From a gamma proteobacterium symbiont of Ctena orbiculata (GTDB taxonomy: Bacteria; Pseudomonadota; Gammaproteobacteria; Chromatiales; Chromatiaceae), in assembly GCA_003094555.1 (NCBI GenBank), contig NATW01000091.1, positions 1 to 35,726 on the forward strand: a DNA stretch of 35,726 nt, read 5' to 3'. Each line of letters starts with the position of its first letter. Within the stretch, counting starts at the first letter, position 1. Below are positions 16,254-24,051 of this stretch, one piece after another. The notes beneath the pieces are model-generated. The model did no database searches, was not told where the DNA came from, and worked only from the letters and a program-made list of their open reading frames with translations. The translations under genes and the position numbers were made by a program.

Positions 16254-17909
16254 TCACTCTTCTCTCATTTCCTGCATGCTAGCCCGCAACCCCGTCACCT
16301 GGCCGGCCTGTCTTTTCAGCTCGTCGAGCCGACGCATCAATTCCTGCTTTTCAGACTCGAATTCAGCCCCTAATACACGTTGCTTGGATTCATAAGCGGT
16401 TTGCAGTCTTGATAGGGCCTGTTCAACCTGCTCCAGCTCAAAGCGTTTTCGCTCCGCCTCCTCCTGGTCCTGTTTGACACGCGACATCTTGGCGCTACCG
16501 ACCACCAGATTTCCCTCGCCGATATAGGGATCTTCTATAACGATACCCTTTTCTCCGATGGTGAACTCCTTGACCTGATTGGAGGTTTTGGAGCCGCGGG
16601 ATTTGACTACATTGATCAGGCGGTTGAGCTCGCCGTTACTCTCTACCTGACGCAATCTGAACCAGGTATCCACCAGGCTGGAGATGGCCAGCTCACTGTA
16701 GTCGTCGGATGCATCGGGCAGCAGTTCGGTCAGCAACAGGCTCGAGCCCAGCTCTCTGATGTAGGAGATGAAGCGGATCATCAGCATCTTTACCATCTGT
16801 GACGATCCCATATCGATCAGCGCGGAGACCGGATCGAGCACCAGCAACTCCGGTGAGGTCTTGTCAACCAGATCGATGATGGTGATCAGATGGTCCTCCA
16901 GTCCCATCTCGATTGCGCGGCCGGAATGGATCACCAACTGTCCGCTATCACAGTACTCGGTCAAGTCGATTCCCACGGACTGCAGATTGCGTATCATGTC
17001 GCTTTCAGACTCCTCGAAGGTGACATATATCGCCTTTGCCCCCTGTTGCAGCACCTGGTGGGCCATGGTGTTGGCAAAAATCGTCTTGCCGCTACCTGAA
17101 CGGCCACTGATCATCAGGCTGGCCCCCTTGAAATAGCCTTCCCCCCCCAACATGTTGTCGATACGGGGAATACCGGTGCTGACCCGGTCTGTCATCATCC
17201 TGTGGTCGAGGCGAGTGGCGGTGATCGGGAGCAGAGAAACGCCACTGTGGTTGAGACTGAACGGATAGCTGTTGGAGCCGTGGGCCGAGCCGCGCATCTT
17301 GAGTACCCGCAGATAGCGGGTCATCAGCTGGTTGTTGAGATTCTGGCTCAAATGGATCACGCAATCCACCGCATACTCCTCAAGCAGGCTTGGCTGCAGG
17401 CCATCCTGTGCGGCCGACATAGTGACAAGGGTGGTCACCCCTTTCTCGCGCACCCAATCGAAAAGTTCCAGTATCTCTTTGCGTGGCTCAGTCACCCCAA
17501 GCCCCATCATCAGGTTTTGCAGGGAATCGATGACCAAGATCTCTGCATTACTCTTTTCTATGGCATAGCTGATGCGTAACAGAATGGGTGACAGGTCGTA
17601 CTCGCCGACAACGGTTTCGTCCAGATTGGGGCGAAAATCGAGGATCAGAAGTTTTCCCGAGGCGAGATGTGCCGAACCCTGCATGCCAAACTTGTCCATA
17701 TAGCCGACCAGGCGTTCGGGGGATTCGTCGCAGGTTGCGATGACCGCCGAACCTCCCTGTTGCAGTTGGGCATGAGCAAAACCGAGGCTGAAAACCGTTT
17801 TCCCTGTGCCTGGTCCACCTTTGATCAAGGTAGGACTGGCCGCCGGGTATCCCCCGTTCAAAATAGTGTCTAGACCTTTGAGGCCAGAGGATATTTTATG
17901 ATTTTTCAT
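16254..17909 (-). CDS. kaiC: KaiC-type double-RecA ATPase with C-terminal coiled coil
   Basis: A 551-residue KaiC (cyanobacterial KaiC is 519). ATG 17909 is used because GGGAG lies 5 nt upstream. CI: Walker A GPGTGKT at 32-38, with the paired catalytic acids D61-E62 where cyanobacteria have Glu-Glu. CII: Walker A GRSGSGKT at 269-276 and E299-E300. The residues aligned with the S431/T432 phosphosites are S410-S411, and the T426 position aligns with S405. After about residue 470 the KaiA-binding tail is replaced by a charged heptad-like coiled coil (about 474-545). KaiC hydrolyses ATP slowly and autophosphorylates; no kaiA is present in the window. It lies between two kaiB-like genes. Confidence 0.95.
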   Translation of the reverse strand: MKNHKISSGLKGLDTILNGGYPAASPTLIKGGPGTGKTVFSLGFAHAQLQQGGSAVIATCDESPERLVGYMDKFGMQGSAHLASGKLLILDFRPNLDETVVGEYDLSPILLRISYAIEKSNAEILVIDSLQNLMMGLGVTEPRKEILELFDWVREKGVTTLVTMSAAQDGLQPSLLEEYAVDCVIHLSQNLNNQLMTRYLRVLKMRGSAHGSNSYPFSLNHSGVSLLPITATRLDHRMMTDRVSTGIPRIDNMLGGEGYFKGASLMISGRSGSGKTIFANTMAHQVLQQGAKAIYVTFEESESDMIRNLQSVGIDLTEYCDSGQLVIHSGRAIEMGLEDHLITIIDLVDKTSPELLVLDPVSALIDMGSSQMVKMLMIRFISYIRELGSSLLLTELLPDASDDYSELAISSLVDTWFRLRQVESNGELNRLINVVKSRGSKTSNQVKEFTIGEKGIVIEDPYIGEGNLVVGSAKMSRVKQDQEEAERKRFELEQVEQALSRLQTAYESKQRVLGAEFESEKQELMRRLDELKRQAGQVTGLRASMQEMREE

Positions 17910-17943
17910 GTTATCTCCCATTTCTCTCAATTGCTTGGCAGAT

Positions 17944-18303
17944 CTATTTTAATTTGTTGCGCAGATGAGCTACTTTCTGCACCATTTTACCTGCATTTCG
18001 CTTCATTTCTTCAGCATCATGATACATGCCAATGGCAATTATGAAAGATTCTGAAGTGGAGAGATCACCGACAAAGCGATGCTGTTTGGATTCAGGCGTT
18101 GTGACTTCCAGCGTGGGTACGGCAATGATCCGTCGTTGCTCTGAGAGCGCTGGATTTTGACGAAGGTCGATGACCTCCAGTGTATAGGGATTGGATAAAT
18201 GTTTCTGGCAAAGTTGACGAAGCCTGTCAATAATATCTGGTGATTTCTGTTTTACAGAATCGACATAAAGGGCAAGATGATACTTCTCATCAATGTTATT
18301 CAT
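17944..18303 (-). CDS. Divergent KaiB-like protein (second copy)
   Basis: A 119-residue protein with the KaiB fold pattern: strand YHLALYVDS, then TLEVIDLRQNPALSEQRRI (about 41-59), AVPTLEV (61-67) and FVGDLS (77-82). It lacks the GNTP motif and the full RRIIGDLSDRE block of true KaiB and adds a basic helical tail (about 95-119). It is the first gene of the operon, 34 bp before kaiC. It may compete with KaiB for KaiC, or be an adaptor to another partner. Classification as KaiB-domain is good; its function is unknown. No obvious ribosome binding site precedes ATG 18303. Confidence 0.8.
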   Translation of the reverse strand: MNNIDEKYHLALYVDSVKQKSPDIIDRLRQLCQKHLSNPYTLEVIDLRQNPALSEQRRIIAVPTLEVTTPESKQHRFVGDLSTSESFIIAIGMYHDAEEMKRNAGKMVQKVAHLRNKLK

Positions 18304-18907
18304 TGGAAGGTCAGCTGAAATAATCCAATCTACACAACACGATTACAGTATAGCTGAGGGTTGAGTTCTGATGTCTGATATTGGCTGAAAACAGTGCTTG
18401 CTTCGGTACCTGCCAAATGGATCAGTCATCCAAATCGGGACTGCTGGCTTAGACCAGAGCATCGTTCTCAAGCCATTGTAAAATTCAGCCAGTATATGTG
18501 GCAGTCTGGCACGGTACTGTTTTCCGATAACCAGGTTATGCATTCTTCTATATGCGCGGTTATATTTCATATTAACCTGCTGTATGGATTGCTGTAACGG
18601 ATGGTGGAAATCGCTGAATAAAAAATCCACTTATTAATACATGGTATTTGATTTGCTTTGTATTCACGGTAAGACAATACCTTGCTACAAATCGGAACCC
18701 TGATTAGTAAACAGTCAACTTAAGAGGTCAGACTGTCATCCTGCCAAGATTGGGTTGCGTGCATTGAGCTATACTGATGACGATAAAATATTAATACATT
18801 GAGTCGTTAGGAAGGGTTGTAAAAGAGATAATTTTCAATCGCGGTAAGACGATCCGCTGAGCTTGTGAGTGGATATTGATCTACGGACGGAGCGGGGAGC
18901 TCTACGC
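18304..18907. promoter_or_regulatory. 604-bp divergent spacer between the kai operon and the RND-GGDEF fusion gene
   Basis: This AT-richer region must hold the promoter of the kai operon (minus strand) and that of the transporter fusion (plus strand). CGGTAAGAC occurs twice in direct orientation (18667-18675 and 18842-18850), the second copy about 58 bp before the fusion's ATG. A minus-strand frame of 95 codons (18343-18630, GTG start; internal ATG 18570 with AGG upstream) is present, but I recognise no family and have no strong support for it. No clear sigma70 hexamer pair was found by eye. Confidence 0.45.
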
Positions 18908-21900
18908 ATGATGAATATCATCCTAACCGCTGCACGCTATCCAGGCTGGGTGCTACTGGTACTTGGATCTATCACGCTTCTCGCGATCACCCGTTTGCCG
19001 GATTTACGCGTCGAGATCACCGCCGAAGGGATGATGGTCAACAATCCCCCGGCTATCGCCGAATACCAGCGCACCATGGACACCTTCGGCAGTGAAAATA
19101 TCACCGTCATCTATCTGGAAGATCCAAATCTGTTTGAACCAGAGAACCTTTCAGCCATCCGCCAGGCATTGAAGGTTATTGAGGCCATTCCTCATGTCAG
19201 CCGGACCGTCAGCCTCTTCTCGGTGCATTATCTGCGTACAGTGGATGGATATATCTATACTGATCCCTACCTGAAATCCATTCCACAGACCCGTGAAGCC
19301 GCTGATGCTTTGATACAAGCGGCACTGATCAATCCCCTGATCGAAAGAAATCTGCTCTCCAGAAATGGCTCTGTCATGGCGATCAACCTGTTTTTCGACA
19401 TGGAGCATTACCATCGCGGCTTTGATGAGGAGGTTGCGTTTGCACTGGATGATGCGATTAAGCCTTTGCAACAGCGCTTCCGGCAAGTATTTCATTTGGG
19501 CGATCCCTCGGTGCGGAAAGATATTTCAGAACAGATCCGCTCCGATCAACGCCTGATTCTACCACTCGCCCTGATGGTGCTTGTGGTTACCCTTGCGCTC
19601 ACCCAGCGCCACTGGCTAGCCCCAATGATCCCGTTACTGACCGCCGGCATGAGTGTGGTTTGGATTTTGGGTTTGATGGCGGTCCTCGCTATCCCGGTAA
19701 ATGTCATGACCTCGATTGTGCCGGCCCTGCTGATCATCGTGGGTTCAACCGAAGATATCCATTTGCTGTCTGAGTACCAGGCTGCCATTCGCAAGGGAAA
19801 GAAGCATCTGGCGGCGATCAAACTGATGGCAAAGTACATGGGGATAGCTATCGTATTGACCTTTGTGACCACTTTTATGGGTTTTCTTTCGATCTCCCTC
19901 AATCGTATTGATCTGCTGCAACAGTTTGGTCTGATCACCGCCTTGGGATTGGCAATGAATTTCCTGGTCACCATCACCCTGGTCCCGGCCTGTCTGCAAC
20001 TAACCCGGCAATTTGGTCTGGAAACACTCTCTACAACCCACTACCCATTTGCGTCATTTACAACCTGGCTCTATCAGCAGCTGTCCCGCTATCCGAAGGC
20101 GATCATTGGCTCCGTACTGATGTTGATGGCGATCTGTCTCTTGTGGGCAACCCAGATCAAGGTCAATAACAATGTAATGGACTACTTTGATCATCGCTCT
20201 GAAGTACCACAGCAAGCCAAATTTCTACATCAAAACCTGTCTGGGATGGATGCGCTCTCAATCGTGCTGAGCGGAACCCAAGGCACCTTCCTGCAAGTGC
20301 CTTATCTCGAGGAACTGGATAGGCTCCAGGACTATCTTGACGAGACAGGTCATTTTGACAAGAGCTTTTCATTTGCCGATTTCATTGGTGTGGTCCACAG
20401 CGGTATCGATGGTGAATGGCCCGGCACTATCTATCTCCCTGCGCGTAATGAAGTGGTCAAGGAGTATATGTCCCTGTTGGATCATGTAAATGCGGCGGCC
20501 TTTGTCTCAGCCGATTACAGCCAAGCCCGTGTTCTGGTCCGGCACGCCATCAGTTCATCCCATGAACTGAACGAGGCGGTTGACGAGGTCAAGCAGTACG
20601 CCGAGCAATGGATGGACCCGACCTTGGATGTGATGATCACGGGTAGCAGCTATCTTAACAGTCAGGCTGTGGATTACATGGCGGACGGCCAGGCAAGGTC
20701 ACTGTTACTGATGCTGTTCGTGATATTCCTCCTGGTGGCCCTGCTGTTCATGAACATAAAAGCAGGTTTGATAGCCGTGATAGCCAATCTGTTTCCGATT
20801 GTGGTGTTATTCGGTGTCATGGGGATGTTTGGTATTGCATTGGATACCGGCACCACCATGGTGGGAGCCATCGCCTTAGGTATCTGCGTCGATCACACCA
20901 TGCATTTTATGGCGCGTTACCAACGCCTGGCTAAAAACTGCCGATCAGGATCGGAGGCCCTGGTTCAGGTCATCCAGCAGGAATCAACCCCCATCATAAC
21001 CACGGCACTGGCCTTGGCTGCCGGCTTCGCTACATTGACCTTATCCAACTTTCCCCCGGTGACCCTGTTTGGCCTGTTGAGCGCCTTGGTCATGTGTCTG
21101 GCTTTGCTCGGGACCTTTGTGCTCATCCCACTGATGTTGCGAAACACCCGCCTGATTAGCGTATGGGATCTACTCTCGCTACACCTGAGAAGAGATGTCC
21201 TGGATAAATGCCAATTGCTTAAGGGCATGCGGCCATGGCAGGTCAGAAAACTGGTGGCAGTGAGTCATATCAGGGAGTATGAACCGGACGAAGCGATTCT
21301 TCTGCAGGGTACTTCATACGATACCATGCTGGTGCTGCTCAAGGGTCAGGCCGAGGCCTGGCGTACCCGGCATGATGGCTCAACCTATCTGGTCAGTAGC
21401 TATGAACCTGGTGATGTTTTCGGCGTGTCATCGCTGGTTACCAACCGGGAGCGATTGGCTGATGTGGTTGCTGTCGGTAATGTGCAGGCATTGTCACTAC
21501 GCTGGGAAAGTATCCATCGAATCGCTCGACTCTATCCCCGTATAGCTTCCAGATTTCATGAAAATCTTTCCACCATCATCGCTAAACGGTTGTTTCATGA
21601 AACCGATAGTCTCTCTTATCAGGATGAACTGTCGGGTCTTTACAGCGCCTCCTTTCTACAAGAGTTGTTGAACTTCACAGCAGAGAAGGCGAATCGATAC
21701 AAAGAGCCACTCTGTCTGATCATGCTTACCATAGAAGGTGAAGAGGTGATAATTCAAAACCATGGGCGGCAGGCGCTGCGCTGGGTGTTCCGTGAGATTG
21801 CAAAAGCGGTAAAACAGGCACTACGCAAAGTCGACTTGCTCTCTCGTTGGGGGGTTGGGGAGTTTATTATCATGTTACCAAGAACGGACCACACTACATT

Positions 21901-22084
21901 GGAGGAGATTGTGTGGCGTTTACAGGATGCCCTTCGAGAAGCGGATTTCAGTGTGGTCGATGTGCTGAATATACAGGCGCGCTGGGCTAACCTTCGGGAT
22001 GGCGAGACCGCTCAATCTCTGGTGACACGGGCGAAATCCCATGATGCTATTTGGGAGTTAAAGCAAGTCAAAAGTGCTGAGTGA
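18908..22084 (+). CDS. RND/MMPL-type transporter fused to a cNMP-binding-like domain and a degenerate GGDEF domain
   Basis: A 1058-residue fusion. ATG 18908 is preferred to GTG 18869 because GGGGAG lies 8 nt upstream. Residues 1-750 form an RND-superfamily (MMPL/HpnN-like) unit: membrane segment 1 at about 4-28, a periplasmic loop, a membrane cluster at about 215-365, another segment near 397-415, a second loop, and a cluster at about 598-747. Repeated polar motifs STEDIHLLSEYQ and CVDHTMHFMARYQ sit in each half. About 772-897 is a CRP/cyclic-nucleotide-binding-like beta barrel (YEPGDVFG). About 902-1052 is a GGDEF fold in which GGDEF is replaced by GVGEF (982-986), while the inhibitory RxxD site (R973, D976) is kept at the right spacing. 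It is probably a c-di-GMP-sensing, not c-di-GMP-making, transporter; substrate unknown. Confidence 0.85.
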   Translation: MMNIILTAARYPGWVLLVLGSITLLAITRLPDLRVEITAEGMMVNNPPAIAEYQRTMDTFGSENITVIYLEDPNLFEPENLSAIRQALKVIEAIPHVSRTVSLFSVHYLRTVDGYIYTDPYLKSIPQTREAADALIQAALINPLIERNLLSRNGSVMAINLFFDMEHYHRGFDEEVAFALDDAIKPLQQRFRQVFHLGDPSVRKDISEQIRSDQRLILPLALMVLVVTLALTQRHWLAPMIPLLTAGMSVVWILGLMAVLAIPVNVMTSIVPALLIIVGSTEDIHLLSEYQAAIRKGKKHLAAIKLMAKYMGIAIVLTFVTTFMGFLSISLNRIDLLQQFGLITALGLAMNFLVTITLVPACLQLTRQFGLETLSTTHYPFASFTTWLYQQLSRYPKAIIGSVLMLMAICLLWATQIKVNNNVMDYFDHRSEVPQQAKFLHQNLSGMDALSIVLSGTQGTFLQVPYLEELDRLQDYLDETGHFDKSFSFADFIGVVHSGIDGEWPGTIYLPARNEVVKEYMSLLDHVNAAAFVSADYSQARVLVRHAISSSHELNEAVDEVKQYAEQWMDPTLDVMITGSSYLNSQAVDYMADGQARSLLLMLFVIFLLVALLFMNIKAGLIAVIANLFPIVVLFGVMGMFGIALDTGTTMVGAIALGICVDHTMHFMARYQRLAKNCRSGSEALVQVIQQESTPIITTALALAAGFATLTLSNFPPVTLFGLLSALVMCLALLGTFVLIPLMLRNTRLISVWDLLSLHLRRDVLDKCQLLKGMRPWQVRKLVAVSHIREYEPDEAILLQGTSYDTMLVLLKGQAEAWRTRHDGSTYLVSSYEPGDVFGVSSLVTNRERLADVVAVGNVQALSLRWESIHRIARLYPRIASRFHENLSTIIAKRLFHETDSLSYQDELSGLYSASFLQELLNFTAEKANRYKEPLCLIMLTIEGEEVIIQNHGRQALRWVFREIAKAVKQALRKVDLLSRWGVGEFIIMLPRTDHTTLEEIVWRLQDALREADFSVVDVLNIQARWANLRDGETAQSLVTRAKSHDAIWELKQVKSAE

Positions 22085-22162
22085 TGGGCCTGTGATCAAT
22101 CAAATAACTTTGTAATGTAATGCTGATTGACTGATTCTATCCATCCCAATCTGCCTATAGAA

Positions 22163-22184
22163 CCCCGCCTCAGATAAGGCGGGG
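22163..22184. terminator. Bidirectional terminator-like hairpin between convergent genes
   Basis: CCCCGCCT (22163-22170) and AGGCGGGG (22177-22184) make a perfect 8-bp GC-rich stem with a 6-nt loop, followed on the plus strand by ATGTTT. It sits between the RND fusion gene (ends 22084) and the minus-strand cold-shock gene (ends 22203), so it can end transcription from both sides. Confidence 0.7.
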
Positions 22185-22202
22185 ATGTTTAAAATCAACA
22201 GG

Positions 22203-22412
22203 TTACAGGGGAACTACATTTTCCGCCTGAGGGCCTTTCTGGCCAGCGGTTTCGGTAAATTCGACTTTTTGGCCGTCTACCAGGTTGAGATGGCCTTCAC
22301 CAACGATGGCACGGAAATGCACAAACAGGTCTTTTCCTGATTCGCGCTCGATAAAGCCATAACCTTTTGCACTGTCGAACCACTTGACGGTTCCGGTTTG
22401 TCTTTCAGACAT
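22203..22412 (-). CDS. Cold-shock domain protein (CspA family)
   Basis: A 69-residue single cold-shock domain with RNP1 KGYGFI (16-21) and RNP2 LFVHF (29-33) intact. It binds single-stranded RNA/DNA and acts as an RNA chaperone or antiterminator. ATG 22412 is chosen over the upstream in-frame start because GAGG lies 9 nt before it and it gives the standard N-terminus [12 protein letters not shown]. It is transcribed alone; as in other csp genes a long 5' leader may lie upstream. Confidence 0.96.
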   Translation of the reverse strand: MSERQTGTVKWFDSAKGYGFIERESGKDLFVHFRAIVGEGHLNLVDGQKVEFTETAGQKGPQAENVVPL

Positions 22413-22802
22413 CTTTAAATACCTCAATCAATATAAAAATTCATCCGTCTCCAAGAGCGGACACTCACCACAAATCTTGGATAACACTATGAAGCACGAT
22501 TCGGGTGTAACTGTTGAGGAAACAGCGAATGTTAGGCGTTAGGACTAAGATCTTGCAGATAATTTACCATATACAGCTTGCTACTGAATTGCAATCGGTT
22601 ATTTTCTGTGATGGCTAAATTTTAAACAACAAATCAGGCATGAATAGAAAATGAGACCGGTCCCTGATAAATAAATAATCTATATGATACGACTTCAACT
22701 ATAATTACCCTATCGTGGACTTGTAGACTAAAGGATTAAGCCGTCTTTCATAAATACTATAGCCGCAATTGGATGGAGCGGCGTCAGTAAGCAGGCCTCA
22801 TC
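22413..22802. other. 390-bp AT-rich intergenic region upstream of csp and DUF1488 genes
   Basis: No supported gene. It must carry the promoter and possibly a long, structured 5' leader of the csp gene on the minus strand, and the promoter of the plus-strand DUF1488 gene. The content is strongly AT-rich around 22560-22740. I could not define a -10/-35 pair or a cold-box with confidence. Confidence 0.4.
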
Positions 22803-23102
22803 ATGACTTGGACCAACAGAAGAATATCCGTTTCAGACGATACAGTGATCCATTTTCCCGGATATGAGTCATGGAACAGCATGACAGAGATGGCAACAGT
22901 TGCAGCAGATGTCAACAAAGAGCGTGTACTCTGTAGAGTGTCGTTGAATATCCTGGAAGATAAATTTGGTGTTATGGATGACACACCGGTGCGTTGTATC
23001 GCTCTCCATCGTGCAGAAATACAAGAGGCGGCTAGAAAGTTGATACAGAGCGAATCCTTCGAGGATGACGGATCAATACTGATTCGATCAGGCGATATCT
23101 GA
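22803..23102 (+). CDS. DUF1488 family protein
   Basis: A 99-residue protein with the DUF1488 pattern: a beta-rich start with FPGYESW, a central segment RVLCRVSLNILEDKFG and a helical end HRAEIQEAARKLIQ. The family is small, common in gammaproteobacteria and beta-proteobacteria, and of unknown function. An overlapping minus-strand frame (22784-23128) is the shadow. The ribosome binding site is weak. It converges with the NYN-domain gene. Confidence 0.7.
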   Translation: MTWTNRRISVSDDTVIHFPGYESWNSMTEMATVAADVNKERVLCRVSLNILEDKFGVMDDTPVRCIALHRAEIQEAARKLIQSESFEDDGSILIRSGDI

Positions 23103-23157
23103 CAATAATATCCGGACCTTCTCAGCAAGCTGATTTTATAAGGTTCTCAGGTTTTGA

Positions 23158-23976
23158 CTAGGTGGCATTTTTGATCATGTAGCCACCGGATTTTTCATCG
23201 GCTTCCAAGATCACTAATTTTCGTTTCTTTGCCTCTTCGAGTAGCGCGTTGAAGGTATTGAAGCCATGATATCGCTCGCTGAAACCGGGTTTACGACGCT
23301 TCAAGGTCTGCTTGACCATGGAACCCCATACCTTCCCTGTTTCTCCACGTTCCTGGATCAGGTCTTCTACCGTGGCGACGACCAGGTCCAGTGCCTCCTG
23401 CTTTCTCTTCTCCTCTTCACTGGGTTGCTTCTTTGAGGCTTTCTTTTTAACCGTCTGTTTGCTGGAGCTTTTGCGTCGGCTTTGGGTGGACCTTTTACTC
23501 TCTCTCACCAGGTCGTCATAGAAGATAAACTCATCGCAGTTGGCGGTAAGCAGGTCTGATGTGGAGTTCTTAACCCCGACACCAATTACTATTTTGTTGT
23601 TTTCTCTCAACTTGCTGACGAGTGGGGAGAAGTCGGAGTCTCCGCTGATAATGACGAATGTGTCCAGATGAAGCTTTGTGTAGCAGAGATCCAGGGCATC
23701 AACCACCATCCGGATATCAGCCGAGTTCTTTCCTGACTGGCGTACGTGGGGAATCTCTATCAGTTCGAATGCCGCTTCGTGCATGGCGGCCTTGAACTCT
23801 TTGTAACGATCCCAATCGCAGTAGGCCTTTTTAAACACGATATTGCCTTTGAGCAGCAGATGCTCCAACACCTTTTGAATATTGAACGCCGCATAGTTGG
23901 CATCGCGTACCCCCAATGCAACGTTCTCGAAGTCGCAGAAGACGGCCATGTTTTGTGTTGAGCTTGATTCAGGCAT
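23158..23976 (-). CDS. NYN-domain (LabA/DUF88-like) protein with C-terminal LOTUS/OST-HTH domain
   Basis: A 272-residue protein. The N-terminal NYN domain (about 8-155) is a PIN-like nuclease fold with the conserved acidic residues D15 (FCDFEN), D87 (SADIRM) and D113/D115 (SGDSDF), predicted to bind a metal and cleave RNA. A Lys/Ser-rich linker (about 158-190) leads to a winged-helix LOTUS/OST-HTH domain (about 192-270), which in other proteins binds RNA. AGGA lies 9 nt upstream of the ATG. It lies 75 bp after the pyruvate oxidoreductase gene on the same strand. NYN proteins include cyanobacterial LabA, a clock-output factor, but most family members have no such link. Confidence 0.85.
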   Translation of the reverse strand: MPESSSTQNMAVFCDFENVALGVRDANYAAFNIQKVLEHLLLKGNIVFKKAYCDWDRYKEFKAAMHEAAFELIEIPHVRQSGKNSADIRMVVDALDLCYTKLHLDTFVIISGDSDFSPLVSKLRENNKIVIGVGVKNSTSDLLTANCDEFIFYDDLVRESKRSTQSRRKSSSKQTVKKKASKKQPSEEEKRKQEALDLVVATVEDLIQERGETGKVWGSMVKQTLKRRKPGFSERYHGFNTFNALLEEAKKRKLVILEADEKSGGYMIKNAT

Positions 23977-24051
23977 TGGTCACTGTCCTGTTAAAGGTGT
24001 CTTTTTCTTGTTATCACGGAATGGGGTTCATACATTCTAGTCGCATATATG

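Noticed and set aside
22531-22537. GTTAGGC, an attC-like core, in the region upstream of csp
   Set aside because: No matching inverse core within the usual attC length and no cassette structure.
22784-23128. Minus-strand frame over the DUF1488 gene
   Set aside because: The plus-strand frame matches a known family; this one does not.
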